Shown here piece after piece: positions 26,522-35,557 of a stretch of DNA of 64,000 nucleotides. How positions within the stretch are numbered: the stretch's first letter is position 1; each line of letters opens with the position of its first letter. The stretch covers positions 253,426 to 317,425 of the forward strand of contig VXMF01000002.1 in the NCBI GenBank assembly GCA_009841225.1. The letters are read 5' to 3'. The position numbers and the translations under genes are program-made. Source of the stretch: Terriglobia bacterium. GTDB taxonomy: Bacteria > Acidobacteriota > Terriglobia > Bryobacterales > UBA6623. A model generated the notes under the pieces. It was not told the origin of the DNA. It searched no databases and worked only from the letters and a program-made list of their open reading frames with translations.

Positions 26522-27073
26522 TCACTCCGCCAGATCGGACTCCGGCAGTTCGTGCCGGAACATTGACAGGCGGTTCGCGCCCACCTTGACGACCCGCACC
26601 TTCCTCAGAGATCCGTACCGCTCGGCGAGTTCTAGCTGCTTCGCGTGCTGCGCAATCACCCACTGTGCCGGCTGCCGTGCGAGCGCAGCCAGCGTGGAAG
26701 CGTACTCATTGACGGCTTCGTAGGGAGGCCCAAGGAAGTAAATGTCGGCGTCAAACTGGTCGATCACTTCGCCGACCGGAGCCTGCCGAAGCTGCGCCTG
26801 ATCTAGTGCGCCCACTGCTTCGAGGTTGCGCCGGATGAGGCCTGCGGCCCGGGCGCTTGACTCGACGAACACGGCCGCTCTGGCGCCCCGGCTGAGTGCT
26901 TCGATTCCGACCGAGCCGGTTCCGGCATACAGATCGGCGAATACTCTGCCCTCGACCCGGCCTTGCAGGATGTCGAACAGCCTCTGCCGCATGCGTCCGA
27001 GCATCGGGCGCGTCTGTGTGCCTTCCATGGAGAGCAACCTGCGACCGCGGAACCTGCCGCCAATCACGCGCAT
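26522..27073 (-). CDS. rsmD: RsmD-like 16S rRNA guanine-N2 methyltransferase (altered catalytic motif)
   Basis: A 183-residue protein with the RsmD N-terminus MRVIGGRFRGRRL, the RPMLGRMRQRLFDIL region (typical form: RPT.DRVREALFNIL) and SAM motif I FADLYAGTGSVGIEALSRGA. Known role: methylation of G966 in 16S rRNA. The catalytic motif IV, normally (D/N)PPY, reads GPPY here (codons GGG CCT CCC TAC), and the usual T.DR of the N-terminal block is changed to M.GR. The enzyme may be impaired or have shifted function. Convergent with bioA, 19 bp apart. Confidence 0.8.
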   Translation of the reverse strand: MRVIGGRFRGRRLLSMEGTQTRPMLGRMRQRLFDILQGRVEGRVFADLYAGTGSVGIEALSRGARAAVFVESSARAAGLIRRNLEAVGALDQAQLRQAPVGEVIDQFDADIYFLGPPYEAVNEYASTLAALARQPAQWVIAQHAKQLELAERYGSLRKVRVVKVGANRLSMFRHELPESDLAE

Positions 27074-27106
27074 TCTAGATCACGGGATCAGGCCGGGTAG
27101 CCCAAG

Positions 27107-27982
27107 CTAGGCTGAACCCGCCGCCGGACGCGACAGAGACACGGCGTTCTTCACGATGCGCTCGACCGTGCTTCGTCCGCGCCGCAGAGCATCTGCGTAA
27201 TGCTCGGCCTCGGAATCCCTCCCGAGCGGCCTGCCATGTTGGAACCAATATTCCAATGCGCGTCCCAGCGCGAACGTTCCCGCGAACGCGACAAGCCCCT
27301 TCGACACCAGTCCTCCGCCAGCGGGCAGTTTGGAGACCGCAGTGCGCGCCAACGCCCTCCAGCCCATGGCCGACGCGAGGACCGATGCGATCGGCATGGC
27401 CTGGCGGTCGTAGCCGACGGGCTTGCCGTGCGCAGCCGCCAGCAGGAGCGCGAGCTGGACCTGGTTCATGGTGAGGAATGCAGTGTCTGAGGCGAACTCG
27501 CCGATTGTCCAAGGCAGGCTGAGCACTGAAGGAACAATGTTCGGCAGCGACGTCGCCGCGGCAAACAGCGTGTTTTCCTTGGCGACTCTCCAGATCAGCC
27601 GTTCGCTCACTGCCCCGCGCAAGCCTGGGAAGTTCGCAGCAAGTGCAAGCAGCAGGTCCTCGTTGCGATCATCGTCAAGCAGCGCCGCGATTGACTTCCT
27701 CGGATCCCAAGGGTCAAGCACGTGAAAGTGCGCTGGATGGGGCACTCCGGACTCGGAGAGGCCAACATCGGCCCGCGCAAAATCGGCCTCCTTTGCGACC
27801 AGCAGCAACCGGGTGCTGTCAGGTGGATGCGGATGCGGGAACAGAAGCTCTTGGACTTCGTCCACAAAGGACTCATCCGCGGCAAGAATGCCGAAAGTGA
27901 CGGGTTTTTGCGCCTGAACCCGCACCTCGCCCGGATCAAGCCTCCGCAACGCAGACGTGACTTGGCGCAGGAACACCTTCAT
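27107..27982 (-). CDS. DUF697-family membrane-associated protein
   Basis: A 291-residue protein. The first ~110 residues are soluble, with charged, non-diagnostic sequence. The second half carries the DUF697 pattern: SLPNIVPSVLSLPWTIGEF, NQVQLALLLAAAHGKPVGYDR, then PAGGGLVSKGLVAFAGTFALG with hydrophobic segments, ending EYWFQHG. DUF697 proteins are often linked to GTPases or envelope functions, but no role is established. It is divergent from hflX, a GTPase, with a palindrome in the spacer. A TATAAT box is 12 nt upstream of the ATG. Confidence 0.65.
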   Translation of the reverse strand: MKVFLRQVTSALRRLDPGEVRVQAQKPVTFGILAADESFVDEVQELLFPHPHPPDSTRLLLVAKEADFARADVGLSESGVPHPAHFHVLDPWDPRKSIAALLDDDRNEDLLLALAANFPGLRGAVSERLIWRVAKENTLFAAATSLPNIVPSVLSLPWTIGEFASDTAFLTMNQVQLALLLAAAHGKPVGYDRQAMPIASVLASAMGWRALARTAVSKLPAGGGLVSKGLVAFAGTFALGRALEYWFQHGRPLGRDSEAEHYADALRRGRSTVERIVKNAVSLSRPAAGSA

Positions 27983-27994
27983 CGCCGGAAGCTC

Positions 27995-28020
27995 ATTATA
28001 GCCGTGGGATCGGCCGATCC
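27995..28020 (-). promoter_or_regulatory. TATAAT box and 14-bp palindrome upstream of the DUF697 gene
   Basis: A perfect TATAAT (27995-28000, minus strand) lies 12 nt before the DUF697 ATG. Six bases further upstream is GGATCGGCCGATCC (28007-28020), a perfect palindrome that would fall in the spacer between -10 and -35. That position suits a repressor operator; the claim is inference. Confidence 0.4.
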
Positions 28021-28133
28021 ATCTGCCGTGCCCCCGTCACGGCCCGCAAGTTACGGCCGTCGTGCGTGAAACGAGACCCTGGCATGGCAGGCTCCGTACC
28101 CCCAGCGTCCGCCGTTCGCCCGTATGCTCTACC

Positions 28134-29480
28134 ATGCGATCATTGGCGCTCGATACCCAAGCCGCCGCGAGCGGTGCTGACCAGTCCGAACGCTGCATCC
28201 TGGTCGGCCTCGACCTCAAGACGCTCCGCGCGCCATCGGCGAACGGGGCTACCCAGCCCAGCGCCGAGCAATCGCTGGCCGAACTCGCCGCGCTCGCCAG
28301 CGGCGCGGGGGCTGACGTGGTGGGGCGGGCCTTGCAGGTGCGCGAGCGAGCAGACCCGGCGACTCTGCTTGGTTCCGGCAAGATCGGTGAGATCCGAGCC
28401 TGGGCAGAGGCGGAGGAGTGCGACTTTCTGCTCTTCGATCACGACCTGACTCCATCACAGCACCGCAATCTCGAGCGCGAGCTGAAAGCATCGGTGCTGG
28501 ATCGCACCCAGCTCATCCTCGACATATTCGCCAGGCACGCGCGTTCCCGCGAGGGGCGACTCCAGGTCGAACTTGCGCAGCTGGATTACATCCTGCCGCG
28601 ACTCACAGGAAGAGGCACGGCCATGTCGCGGCTCGGAGGAGGCATTGGAACACGCGGCCCTGGCGAGACCAAGCTCGAGCACGACCGGCGCAAGATCCGC
28701 CGCCGCATCACGAAGCTGCGCGCCGATCTGGACAAGGTCCGGGTCACGAGACGGCTGCAACGCTCCAAGCGCAGCTCCGTACCGATCCCCACGGTAGCTT
28801 TGTGCGGCTATACAAATGCGGGCAAATCGACGCTTTTCAATGCCTTGACCAGCGCGAACGTAGTCGCGGACCAGCGCATGTTCGCAACGCTGGACCCCAC
28901 CCTGCGCAGGCTTGCTCTGCCATCCGGCTACCCTGCCCTGCTCTCGGACACCGTCGGATTCATACGCAAGCTGCCGCCAACGCTTATCCAAGCCTTTCGC
29001 GCCACGCTCGAAGAAGTCACGGAGGCATCTCTGATCATTCACGTGGCCGACGCGACGAGCGAGGAAATGAGATTGCACATGGAGGAGGTCGACGGAGTCC
29101 TCAAGGAACTCGGGGCCTCGAAGACACCCCAGATCCTGGCCCTGAACAAGTGCGACCTGCTGGAGCCCCAACATGCTGCCGTTCAGGTCCAGCGCGAGCA
29201 GGCGGCAGGTTCTGCCGAAGCTGTTGTGGACATCTCAGCTCGCACCGGCCAGGGGCTTGACCGTTTGACAAGCGCCGTCGACAGCATTTTGTCCAAAGGG
29301 GCGTTCGTGCGAAGAAGGCTCCTCGTACCGTACGACAAGGGCGGTGCGCTGTCGCTGGTCTACGACCGCGGACGCATCCTTGAACGCCGCGACGGCGAAG
29401 CCGGGATCGAAATCGTGGCGGAGTTGGAGCGCACCCTGGCCGAGCGACTAGACGGTTACGCCTGTGAGGATGCCAGCTAA
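28134..29480 (+). CDS. hflX: GTPase HflX
   Basis: A 448-residue ribosome-associated GTPase. The N-terminal HflX domain has the family stretch ASGAGADVVG and GSGKIGEIRAW. The connecting region reads RLGGGIGTRGPGETKLEHDRR, with RLGGGIGTRGPGETKLE being the HflX signature. The G domain has GYTNAGKSTLF (G1), the DTVGFIRKLP (G3) and ALNKCDL (G4). Known role: 50S/70S ribosome binding and rescue under stress. ATG 28134 is chosen because family proteins start near here; TATGCT ends 5 nt before it. Confidence 0.95.
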   Translation: MRSLALDTQAAASGADQSERCILVGLDLKTLRAPSANGATQPSAEQSLAELAALASGAGADVVGRALQVRERADPATLLGSGKIGEIRAWAEAEECDFLLFDHDLTPSQHRNLERELKASVLDRTQLILDIFARHARSREGRLQVELAQLDYILPRLTGRGTAMSRLGGGIGTRGPGETKLEHDRRKIRRRITKLRADLDKVRVTRRLQRSKRSSVPIPTVALCGYTNAGKSTLFNALTSANVVADQRMFATLDPTLRRLALPSGYPALLSDTVGFIRKLPPTLIQAFRATLEEVTEASLIIHVADATSEEMRLHMEEVDGVLKELGASKTPQILALNKCDLLEPQHAAVQVQREQAAGSAEAVVDISARTGQGLDRLTSAVDSILSKGAFVRRRLLVPYDKGGALSLVYDRGRILERRDGEAGIEIVAELERTLAERLDGYACEDAS

Positions 29481-29533
29481 CGGCTGATGCGCGACCCCAG
29501 GCGTTCGTGATTGCGGACGAACAGCGCAGCCGT
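29480..29533. terminator. compound hairpin between convergent hflX and amidase genes
   Basis: The 54-nt gap folds almost completely: ACGGCT pairs with AGCCGT (29480-29485 / 29528-29533), GCGC with GCGC (29489-29492 / 29524-29527), and an inner GTTCGT with ACGAAC (29503-29508 / 29517-29522). It exactly fills the space between the two stop codons. No T-run, so a bidirectional terminator or a Rho-type barrier is inference. Confidence 0.5.
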
Positions 29534-30978
29534 CAAGCGTGCAGCGGCGGCAGCCGGTCCCGCCAAGGCCGCGCGGCTTCGAGCTGGGCTGCCAAGCGAA
29601 ACAGCGTGCACTCTGCCCCGAACCGCGCCATGAACTGCACTCCGACGGGCAGACCGTCCGCCGTCCAATGCAAGGGGATCGAGGCGGCTGGCTGGCCCGT
29701 GCCATTGGCTAGCTGTGTGAACGGCACCCATTCCCGCACGCGCTTGGCGTAGGGACGCGGATCCATTTCGCCCGGACCCGGATGCAAGAAACCGATAGGC
29801 GGGGGAGGCGCGGACAAGACGGGCGTGACCCAGATATCGAACTGCTGAAAGAAGCGCGCCACTTGGCGACCCACCATCTGGAGCGCACCGACCGCAGCGA
29901 CATAATCCGCCCCGCTAGCTTGGCCTCCACGCTCGCCGAACACCAAAGTGGCCGGCTCCACATCCGCAACGGTCAGTTCCCGGCCCACTTCGCCCGAGAG
30001 CAGAGCCAAATTCGCCGCTAGGTTCGAGAACCAGATCGTAGTGAACGCAGACTGGAACGCGCGCTCATCGTACTCGGGCGCCGCCGACTCCACGCTGTGC
30101 CCCAGGTCTTGCAGCAATCTTCCGGTCGCCTCGACCGCTTCGACGCACTCGGCATGGACGGGCGTACCGAAATGCGAATCGGTGGACAAAGCGACGCGCA
30201 GCCTGCCGGGGTCCTGCCCGGCCGCATCCAAGAAAGCAGTCTCGGGGGGCGGGGCGAAGTACGGATCGCCGATGTCGGGCCCCGCAGTGGCATCCAGCAA
30301 AGCCGCGCTGTCCCTGACTGAAATGGTCAGCGCATGCTCGGCCACCAATCCGCTCATGACATCGCCAGAATCAGGACCCAGCGGGTTGCGTCCCCGCGTA
30401 GGCTTCAGTCCGAACAGCCCGCAGCACGCCGCGGGAATCCGGATCGACCCGCCCCCGTCGCTGCCATGGGCCATTGGCAGGATCCGGGCGGCTACGGCCG
30501 CGGCCGCGCCACCGCTGGAGCCGCCCGCCGTGCGGTCTAGGTTCCACGGATTCCTAGTTGGACCGAAAGCATGGGGCTCGGTGGTAGCCGTGAGTCCGAA
30601 CTCAGGGGTGTTCGTCTTGCCGACGCAGATCAGGCCGGCCCGTCGGTGCCGCTTGACGATTTCGCTGTCGTACGACTTCTGCACGTCGCGCAAGAGAGCG
30701 CAGCCGTCAGAAGTGGGCACGCCTGTGTACGAGGCGCGAATGTCCTTCAACAGGAACGGCACGCCCGCAAAGGGCGCCTGCGGATCGATGGCTGCGCTAC
30801 GGGCACTGTCGCGAGCCATCTCGAACATCGGCGTGATGACCGCGTTGAGATCGCCGTTGGTGCGCTCGATCGCGTCGATCACCGAATCGACCAGTTCCAG
30901 CGGCTGGATTTCGCCGTTCTTGACCAATTGGCTCAGGCCAGTCGCGTCTGGCGCGAGTTCCGCGATGTTGAGATTCAT
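29533..30978 (-). CDS. amidase-signature family amidase
   Basis: A 481-residue amidase. The amidase signature shows the Ser-cisSer-Lys triad: Lys in PFLLKDI (near residue 80) and the two serines in the [23 protein letters not shown] block (quoted: GGSSGG then [20 protein letters not shown]). Related enzymes include 6-aminohexanoate cyclic-dimer hydrolase-like and other bacterial amide hydrolases; substrate unknown. GatA is less likely because no gatB or gatC is nearby and the C-terminal region differs. ATG 30978 ([14 protein letters not shown]) is preferred over upstream in-frame starts. Confidence 0.88.
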   Translation of the reverse strand: MNLNIAELAPDATGLSQLVKNGEIQPLELVDSVIDAIERTNGDLNAVITPMFEMARDSARSAAIDPQAPFAGVPFLLKDIRASYTGVPTSDGCALLRDVQKSYDSEIVKRHRRAGLICVGKTNTPEFGLTATTEPHAFGPTRNPWNLDRTAGGSSGGAAAAVAARILPMAHGSDGGGSIRIPAACCGLFGLKPTRGRNPLGPDSGDVMSGLVAEHALTISVRDSAALLDATAGPDIGDPYFAPPPETAFLDAAGQDPGRLRVALSTDSHFGTPVHAECVEAVEATGRLLQDLGHSVESAAPEYDERAFQSAFTTIWFSNLAANLALLSGEVGRELTVADVEPATLVFGERGGQASGADYVAAVGALQMVGRQVARFFQQFDIWVTPVLSAPPPPIGFLHPGPGEMDPRPYAKRVREWVPFTQLANGTGQPAASIPLHWTADGLPVGVQFMARFGAECTLFRLAAQLEAARPWRDRLPPLHA

Positions 30979-31181
30979 TCCAACCATGGTAGCCAGAGGG
31001 TTAGGACGATGAGCTTCGAGCGCGTCCAGTCGACTCCGGATCGCTCGCAGAGCGAGCCGACCACGTGGTTGCAGCCCGACTCGATCATCCACGACTGCCA
31101 TGACCGCTAAGCCGGACTAGGAACCGTAGTGGCTGCAGCGGGATCACCCGATAGACTTGTGGAAGACACGGCGGCACGGTC

Positions 31182-31397
31182 ATGGCGAGTATCACGATCC
31201 GCAACCTGAACGACGAGGTAATGACCCGCCTGAGAGCGCGCGCAGTGGCTAACGGCCGCTCTCTGGAGGAGGAAGCCAAGCTCATATTGCGCGACGCGGT
31301 CGGGCCCAAGCCGAGTTCCCGGAATCTCGCGAGCATCATCCGCTCGCACTTCGGGCCAACTAAAGGGGTGGACCTGGAGTTGCCGTCTCGTGAGTGA
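31182..31397 (+). CDS. FitA-type ribbon-helix-helix antitoxin
   Basis: A 71-residue protein with the classic Arc/MetJ-like start MASITIRNLNDEVMTRLRARA, then GRSLEEEAKLILRDAV, the pattern of FitA/VapB antitoxins that bind DNA and cap a PIN toxin. Its partner gene (31390-31494) is truncated, so the antitoxin is now effectively orphaned. Start and stop overlap with the toxin remnant by 8 nt, as in intact modules. Confidence 0.82.
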   Translation: MASITIRNLNDEVMTRLRARAVANGRSLEEEAKLILRDAVGPKPSSRNLASIIRSHFGPTKGVDLELPSRE

Positions 31398-31494
31398 ACT
31401 CGCGGCGACATCCATCCTGCTTGACACCAACGTGATGTCAAGACCGGTCCGCAAGCCGCCCGGCTCAAGGAAAGCACGTTTCAGCGAATCCTAG
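31390..31494 (+). pseudogene. truncated VapC/FitB-type PIN toxin
   Basis: From GTG 31390, overlapping the antitoxin stop, the frame reads SILLDTNVMSRPVRKPP after eight residues. That is the first strand of a PIN domain with its first catalytic Asp (LDTNV). It then shifts into unrelated sequence and stops after 34 codons. The remaining acidic residues and ~100 residues of the toxin are missing. Clearly a dead toxin fused to foreign sequence by deletion. Confidence 0.8.
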
Positions 31495-31552
31495 TGTCCC
31501 GAAGTGCACCCTGAACCTGACGATTTCCGCACACACTCGTGCTATTCTCTCT

Positions 31553-32917
31553 ATGGGTTTCAGCATGCTGTTTCGAAAGCATCTTGACCGTCGGCTGTTT
31601 CTCCGGGGAACGGGCGCGGCCGTCGCACTGCCGTTCTTGGATGCCATGGTGCCGGCGTTCGCCGCCGCGCGCCGAGCGGAATCCGAAACGCCGCGCAGGC
31701 TGGCCTTCGTCTACATCCCCAACGGAGTGATCCAAGAAGCCTGGACTCCCCTCGCCACGGGCGCCGACTTCGAGTTCACGCGGGTTCTGAAGCCACTGGA
31801 ACGCCACCGAAGCGACCTGCTGGTGCTGTCCGGACTGACGCACAACAACGGCAGGGCCCTGGGCGACGGGGCCGGCGACCATGCCAGAGCCGCTTCTAGC
31901 TTTCTCACCGGGATCCATCCCAAGAAAACTTCCGGGGCAGACATCAAGCTTGGAATTTCGGTCGACCAAGTCGCCGCCAATGCGATCGGCGATCAGACCC
32001 GATACGCATCCTTGGAACTCGGGATCGAGCCCGGCAGGCTGGCCGGAAACTGCGATTCCGGCTATAGCTGCGCCTATTCGAACAGCATTTCGTGGCGCGG
32101 CGAGCGAACGCCAAATCCGCCCGAGATCGATCCGAGCCTTGTCTTTGACCGCTTGTTCGGAGATGTCGAGGCACCGTTGAGCCCAACGGATCGAGCGCGG
32201 CAGGGAGAGCGCCGACAGAGCGTGTTGGACCACATTCTCGCGGATGCCAACCGGCTGCGCAGCTCGGTGGGGCCAACGGACCGCCAGAAGCTGGACGAGT
32301 ATTTCTCAAGCGTGCGCGAGGTGGAGAAGCGGATCGCCGCCGCGAGCCGGGAAGGCGGAGCGCCGAAGCCGGAAATGGCGCGTCCGCAGGGCATTCCGGC
32401 CAACTACGCGGACCATTCCCGGCTCATGTTTGACCTCATGGTGCTGGCCTTCCAGACTGACCTGACGCGCGTCGCAACCTTCATGATGGGCCGCGAGGGC
32501 AGCAACCTCACCTATCCAGACATCGGAGTGAGCCGAGCCCACCACGGCATGACTCACCACAGGGGTGATCCGGGCAAGATCGAAGACATCACTAAGGTCA
32601 ACAGCTACCACGTGGAGCAGCTCGGGCACTTCATAGACAAGTTAGCCTTAGTCAAGGATGGCGATAGCCGTTTGCTGGACAACATGATGGTGGTCTACGG
32701 CTCGGGCATTGGCGATGGCAACCGCCACACGCATCACGACCTACCGGTCTTGCTGGCCGGCGCAGGCGGCGGTACGCTGACGCCTGGCCGCCACGTCCGC
32801 TACGCCGGCGAGACGCCGATGAACAACCTTTACCTGTCCCTCCTCGATCGGGTCGGTGTCCGCCCCGAGACTCTGGGCGACGGCACCGGAAAGTTGGATC
32901 GCCTGAGCGATATCTGA
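31553..32917 (+). CDS. DUF1552 domain protein, Tat-exported
   Basis: A 454-residue protein with a twin-arginine signal (DRRLFLRGTGAAVALPFLDAM). The body matches DUF1552: RLAFVYIPNGV, WTPLATGADFEFTRVLKPLE, HARAASSFLTG, VYGSGIGDGNRHTHHDLPVLLAG. The last block resembles alkaline-phosphatase-like/DUF1501 proteins. DUF1552 genes in Planctomycetes and Acidobacteria usually follow a large DUF1592/1587/1595 cytochrome-like gene; none is present here. Function unknown. TATTCT ends 4 nt before the ATG. ATG 31565 is an alternative start. Confidence 0.88.
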   Translation: MGFSMLFRKHLDRRLFLRGTGAAVALPFLDAMVPAFAAARRAESETPRRLAFVYIPNGVIQEAWTPLATGADFEFTRVLKPLERHRSDLLVLSGLTHNNGRALGDGAGDHARAASSFLTGIHPKKTSGADIKLGISVDQVAANAIGDQTRYASLELGIEPGRLAGNCDSGYSCAYSNSISWRGERTPNPPEIDPSLVFDRLFGDVEAPLSPTDRARQGERRQSVLDHILADANRLRSSVGPTDRQKLDEYFSSVREVEKRIAAASREGGAPKPEMARPQGIPANYADHSRLMFDLMVLAFQTDLTRVATFMMGREGSNLTYPDIGVSRAHHGMTHHRGDPGKIEDITKVNSYHVEQLGHFIDKLALVKDGDSRLLDNMMVVYGSGIGDGNRHTHHDLPVLLAGAGGGTLTPGRHVRYAGETPMNNLYLSLLDRVGVRPETLGDGTGKLDRLSDI

Positions 32918-32987
32918 GCCCAGGAATCGGCGAGCCGACGCCGCGCGCGGCACACCGGCCGCGGAGCTTCGCAAGGGTTGCACCCAT

Positions 32988-33986
32988 ATGCCCGCGCTCA
33001 GCCCACCGGAAGATGCGCCCGCGTCCGTGGCCATCGTCCTGCTGCAGCTGGGTGGTCCGTCTTCGCTCGACGAGGTTCAGCCGTTCCTCGAGAATATGTT
33101 CCGGGATCCGGAACTGTTCAACCTGCCGATCCCTGCCTGGGCGCAAGACTGGCTGGCCGAGCGCGCAGCAAAGTGGCGAGTCAAGCAAGCACGTCCGCTG
33201 TACGCCTCGATTGGAGGACGATCGCCCATCGGCGAGATCACTGCCCGCCAAGCACACCTTCTGGAGCGGGAGCTGAACCACTCCATGCGCAGCCGGGTGT
33301 TCGTGGCCATGCGCTACGGCAAGCCCTCAACAGAGGCGGCCGTCGAAGCGGTGTTGGCGGCAAACTGCCAGAGCGTCATACTGCTTCCCCTTTACCCGCA
33401 GTACTCCACCGCTACGACTGGGAGCTCTGTGCGTGAATGGCGCCGCTGTGCCGCACGGAAACAACTCGACCTGCCCACCGCAATGGTCGATTCCTACCCG
33501 TCCCACCCCGCGTACATCGCCGCGGTCAAGGAGCGCGTTTCCGCAGCGCTGGCAAGGCTTCCGGCAGAGTCCAATCCGCACGTTCTGTTCAGTGCACACG
33601 GCTTGCCGCAAAAACTCGTCCGCCAAGGCGACCCCTACCAGCACCAAATCGAGGAGACCGTGCAAGAAGTGGTCCGCGAGTGCGCTCTGCAAGCTCCCTA
33701 CACCCTGTGTTACCAGAGCCGTATTGGACCACAGCGATGGCTCAAGCCCAGCTTGACGGAGACGCTGCGCCGGCTTGGCCGGAGCGGCTGCCAAGCGGCG
33801 CTGGTGGTGCCGATCTCGTTCGTGTCCGACCATCTCGAGACGCTGTCGGAGATCAACATCGAGGCGCGTCAACAAGCGATGTCCCAAGGCATCCGGCATT
33901 TCGAGACGGCGACAGGCCTGAATGACAGCCCGTCGTTCATCCAGGCGCTCGCCGAACTTGTACGCACAACCGAGATTGATGCTTGA
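32988..33986 (+). CDS. hemH: ferrochelatase
   Basis: A 332-residue enzyme inserting ferrous iron into protoporphyrin IX (or coproporphyrin III). Family blocks: AIVLLQLGGPSSLDEVQPFL, MRYGKPSTEAAV, LLPLYPQYSTATTGSS, the active-site His in LFSAHGLPQKLV, CYQSRIGPQRWLKP and the acidic FVSDHLETLSEINIE with the conserved Glu. Full length. No other heme-synthesis genes are adjacent. Which heme pathway it serves cannot be told by eye. Confidence 0.96.
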   Translation: MPALSPPEDAPASVAIVLLQLGGPSSLDEVQPFLENMFRDPELFNLPIPAWAQDWLAERAAKWRVKQARPLYASIGGRSPIGEITARQAHLLERELNHSMRSRVFVAMRYGKPSTEAAVEAVLAANCQSVILLPLYPQYSTATTGSSVREWRRCAARKQLDLPTAMVDSYPSHPAYIAAVKERVSAALARLPAESNPHVLFSAHGLPQKLVRQGDPYQHQIEETVQEVVRECALQAPYTLCYQSRIGPQRWLKPSLTETLRRLGRSGCQAALVVPISFVSDHLETLSEINIEARQQAMSQGIRHFETATGLNDSPSFIQALAELVRTTEIDA

Positions 33987-34432
33987 TGTGGGTTGGGAAT
34001 TCCCTGCTCTTCCAGGGCCAATACCACCCGCCCTTGAAGGCCAATCGGCGATCGCACGAATCTCGCTAAGCACTCTGGTCCGGTGCGCGAGAACGAGGTC
34101 GCGGCACGGTTCACGCTGCTCTTGAATACCCCGGGAACCCCGCTGGCAGCGGCCTGTGATAGCTATCGAGCCGGACGGTGAACGATGGAATGGCGAGCAG
34201 AACTTGATACGACGGTTCGGCAAGACCGCGATATGCGCGATTGCGGCAATCCGACCCGAGAATTCGCGGCCAAGCAGCGGGACACTCCGCTACCCTAAGG
34301 CCGGTCACGCGGTCCGACGCGCCAAGCTTGGGCTGCGACGCCGCATAAGGTGTGGCATCCGGCCGAGAGGGCGCGGGAGGACCGTCGGGTCGCACTGTAC
34401 GCCCGATTGCCTGGCCCTACGGAGGGAATGTC
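33987..34432. other. 446-bp spacer without a supported gene
   Basis: Between hemH and the NHL-repeat gene I see no frame with a recognisable motif, no tRNA and no obvious hairpin. A GGAGGG ribosome-binding site at 34421-34426 belongs to the downstream gene. The unusual length suggests either a regulatory region or the eroded remains of a gene. Confidence 0.4.
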
Positions 34433-35419
34433 GTGTACAAACACCTGATCCAGCAACAGGCTCCCGCCATACTTGCGTGCTACTTGGGAATGGCATCCGC
34501 CTGCATGGAACCCGCGCAAGAGACCTACCGGGAGGTTCCATGGCCGCTGCCAGCGACCACTGCCGCCGGAACCCCGTCCCCCTGGCACTTCGGCGAGGTC
34601 GTGGCCGTGGCAACCACGACGCAGGGAACCATCCTGGTATTCCATCGAGGAGCCCTCCCGCTTATGGAGTTCGACGTCTCCGGCAACTTCATTCGTTCGC
34701 TTGGCGGCGTTTCGATCAGCGGGGGCAAGGTTACGGGAATCGCCCCCGAGAATCGGTCGCCCGGTGGTTCTGGGTACACGGCCGTGTACGGACCGGCGGC
34801 CTGCTATTCGTGCGGCGCTCATTCGATCCGCGTCGACCAAGCCGGCCACATTTGGATCGTGGATGCAACGGCGCATGCGATCTACAAGACCGATTCCGAT
34901 GGCAGCGTGCTCCTGCAACTAGGGGAAGTGGGGGTCTCTGGTACGGACGAGAGCCACTTCAACCTCCCCACGGACGTAGCGTTCGGCCCGGACGGCACAA
35001 TCTACGTCAGCGACGGTTACGCCGGCGCGCGCATCGTCAAGTTCTCGAACGAAGGTCAATTCCTGTTGGACTGGGGCAGCCGCGGCACGGGGCCAGGAGA
35101 GTTCGGGCTGCCTCACAACCTAGTGGTCGATGGCGAAGGGCGAGTTTATGTCACCGATCGCGACAATCAGCGGATTCAGGTGTTCGATTCCAATGGCAAG
35201 TTCCTCGAAGAGTGGGCGGGCGTGGGCGGCATCTCCACGTTGTACATGACGGCCGACCAGCAGATTTGGGCCGGCGGCGTGCTTCGTAGCCTTGACGGCA
35301 CTGTTGCCGCCAGGCTTCCGGGCAGTGTCGGGGGCCACGGTACTACAGTCGCGCCGGACGGGAGCGTGTTCGTCGCTCAACTGAGCGGTATGGTGCAAAA
35401 GTTCGAGCCAGTCCAATAG
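34433..35419 (+). CDS. NHL-repeat beta-propeller protein (peptidyl-amidating-lyase-like), secreted
   Basis: A 328-residue protein with successive NHL-type blades: FNLPTDVAFGPDGTIYVSDGY, GEFGLPHNLVVDGEGRVYVTD and RDNQRIQVFDSNGKFLEEW (each in a separate blade). This arrangement resembles the peptidyl-alpha-hydroxyglycine alpha-amidating lyase (PAL) fold. GTG 34433 is chosen because GGAGGG lies 6 nt upstream. It opens a hydrophobic segment ending MASAC, probably a lipoprotein signal with a weak lipobox. Catalytic function is unproven; it may bind rather than cleave. Confidence 0.78.
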   Translation: MYKHLIQQQAPAILACYLGMASACMEPAQETYREVPWPLPATTAAGTPSPWHFGEVVAVATTTQGTILVFHRGALPLMEFDVSGNFIRSLGGVSISGGKVTGIAPENRSPGGSGYTAVYGPAACYSCGAHSIRVDQAGHIWIVDATAHAIYKTDSDGSVLLQLGEVGVSGTDESHFNLPTDVAFGPDGTIYVSDGYAGARIVKFSNEGQFLLDWGSRGTGPGEFGLPHNLVVDGEGRVYVTDRDNQRIQVFDSNGKFLEEWAGVGGISTLYMTADQQIWAGGVLRSLDGTVAARLPGSVGGHGTTVAPDGSVFVAQLSGMVQKFEPVQ

Positions 35420-35460
35420 CGCCCTGCGATCTTGGCCTGGCACAGCAGCCGCAGGATCCC

Positions 35461-35525
35461 GCTTGTAGAGATTCCTGCAAGCTGGCAACAGGCCGGCCGC
35501 CGGCGGGCGCGATGGCCTGGCCAGC
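35461..35525. terminator. inverted repeats in a convergent gap
   Basis: GCTTG/CAAGC (35461-35465 / 35478-35482) and GCTGGC/GCCAGC (35481-35486 / 35520-35525) could form hairpins between the convergent NHL and ceramidase-like genes. They share two bases so only one forms at a time, and there is no T-run. Low confidence. Confidence 0.25.
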
Positions 35526-35557
35526 CCGATCCTGGCAGAGCTAGCGCCGTTCCGAGC

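Noticed and set aside
34156..35289. A 377-codon plus-strand frame overlapping the NHL-repeat gene.
   Set aside because: Arg- and Gly-rich shadow of the NHL gene with no motifs; the NHL frame has clear repeats and a ribosome-binding site.
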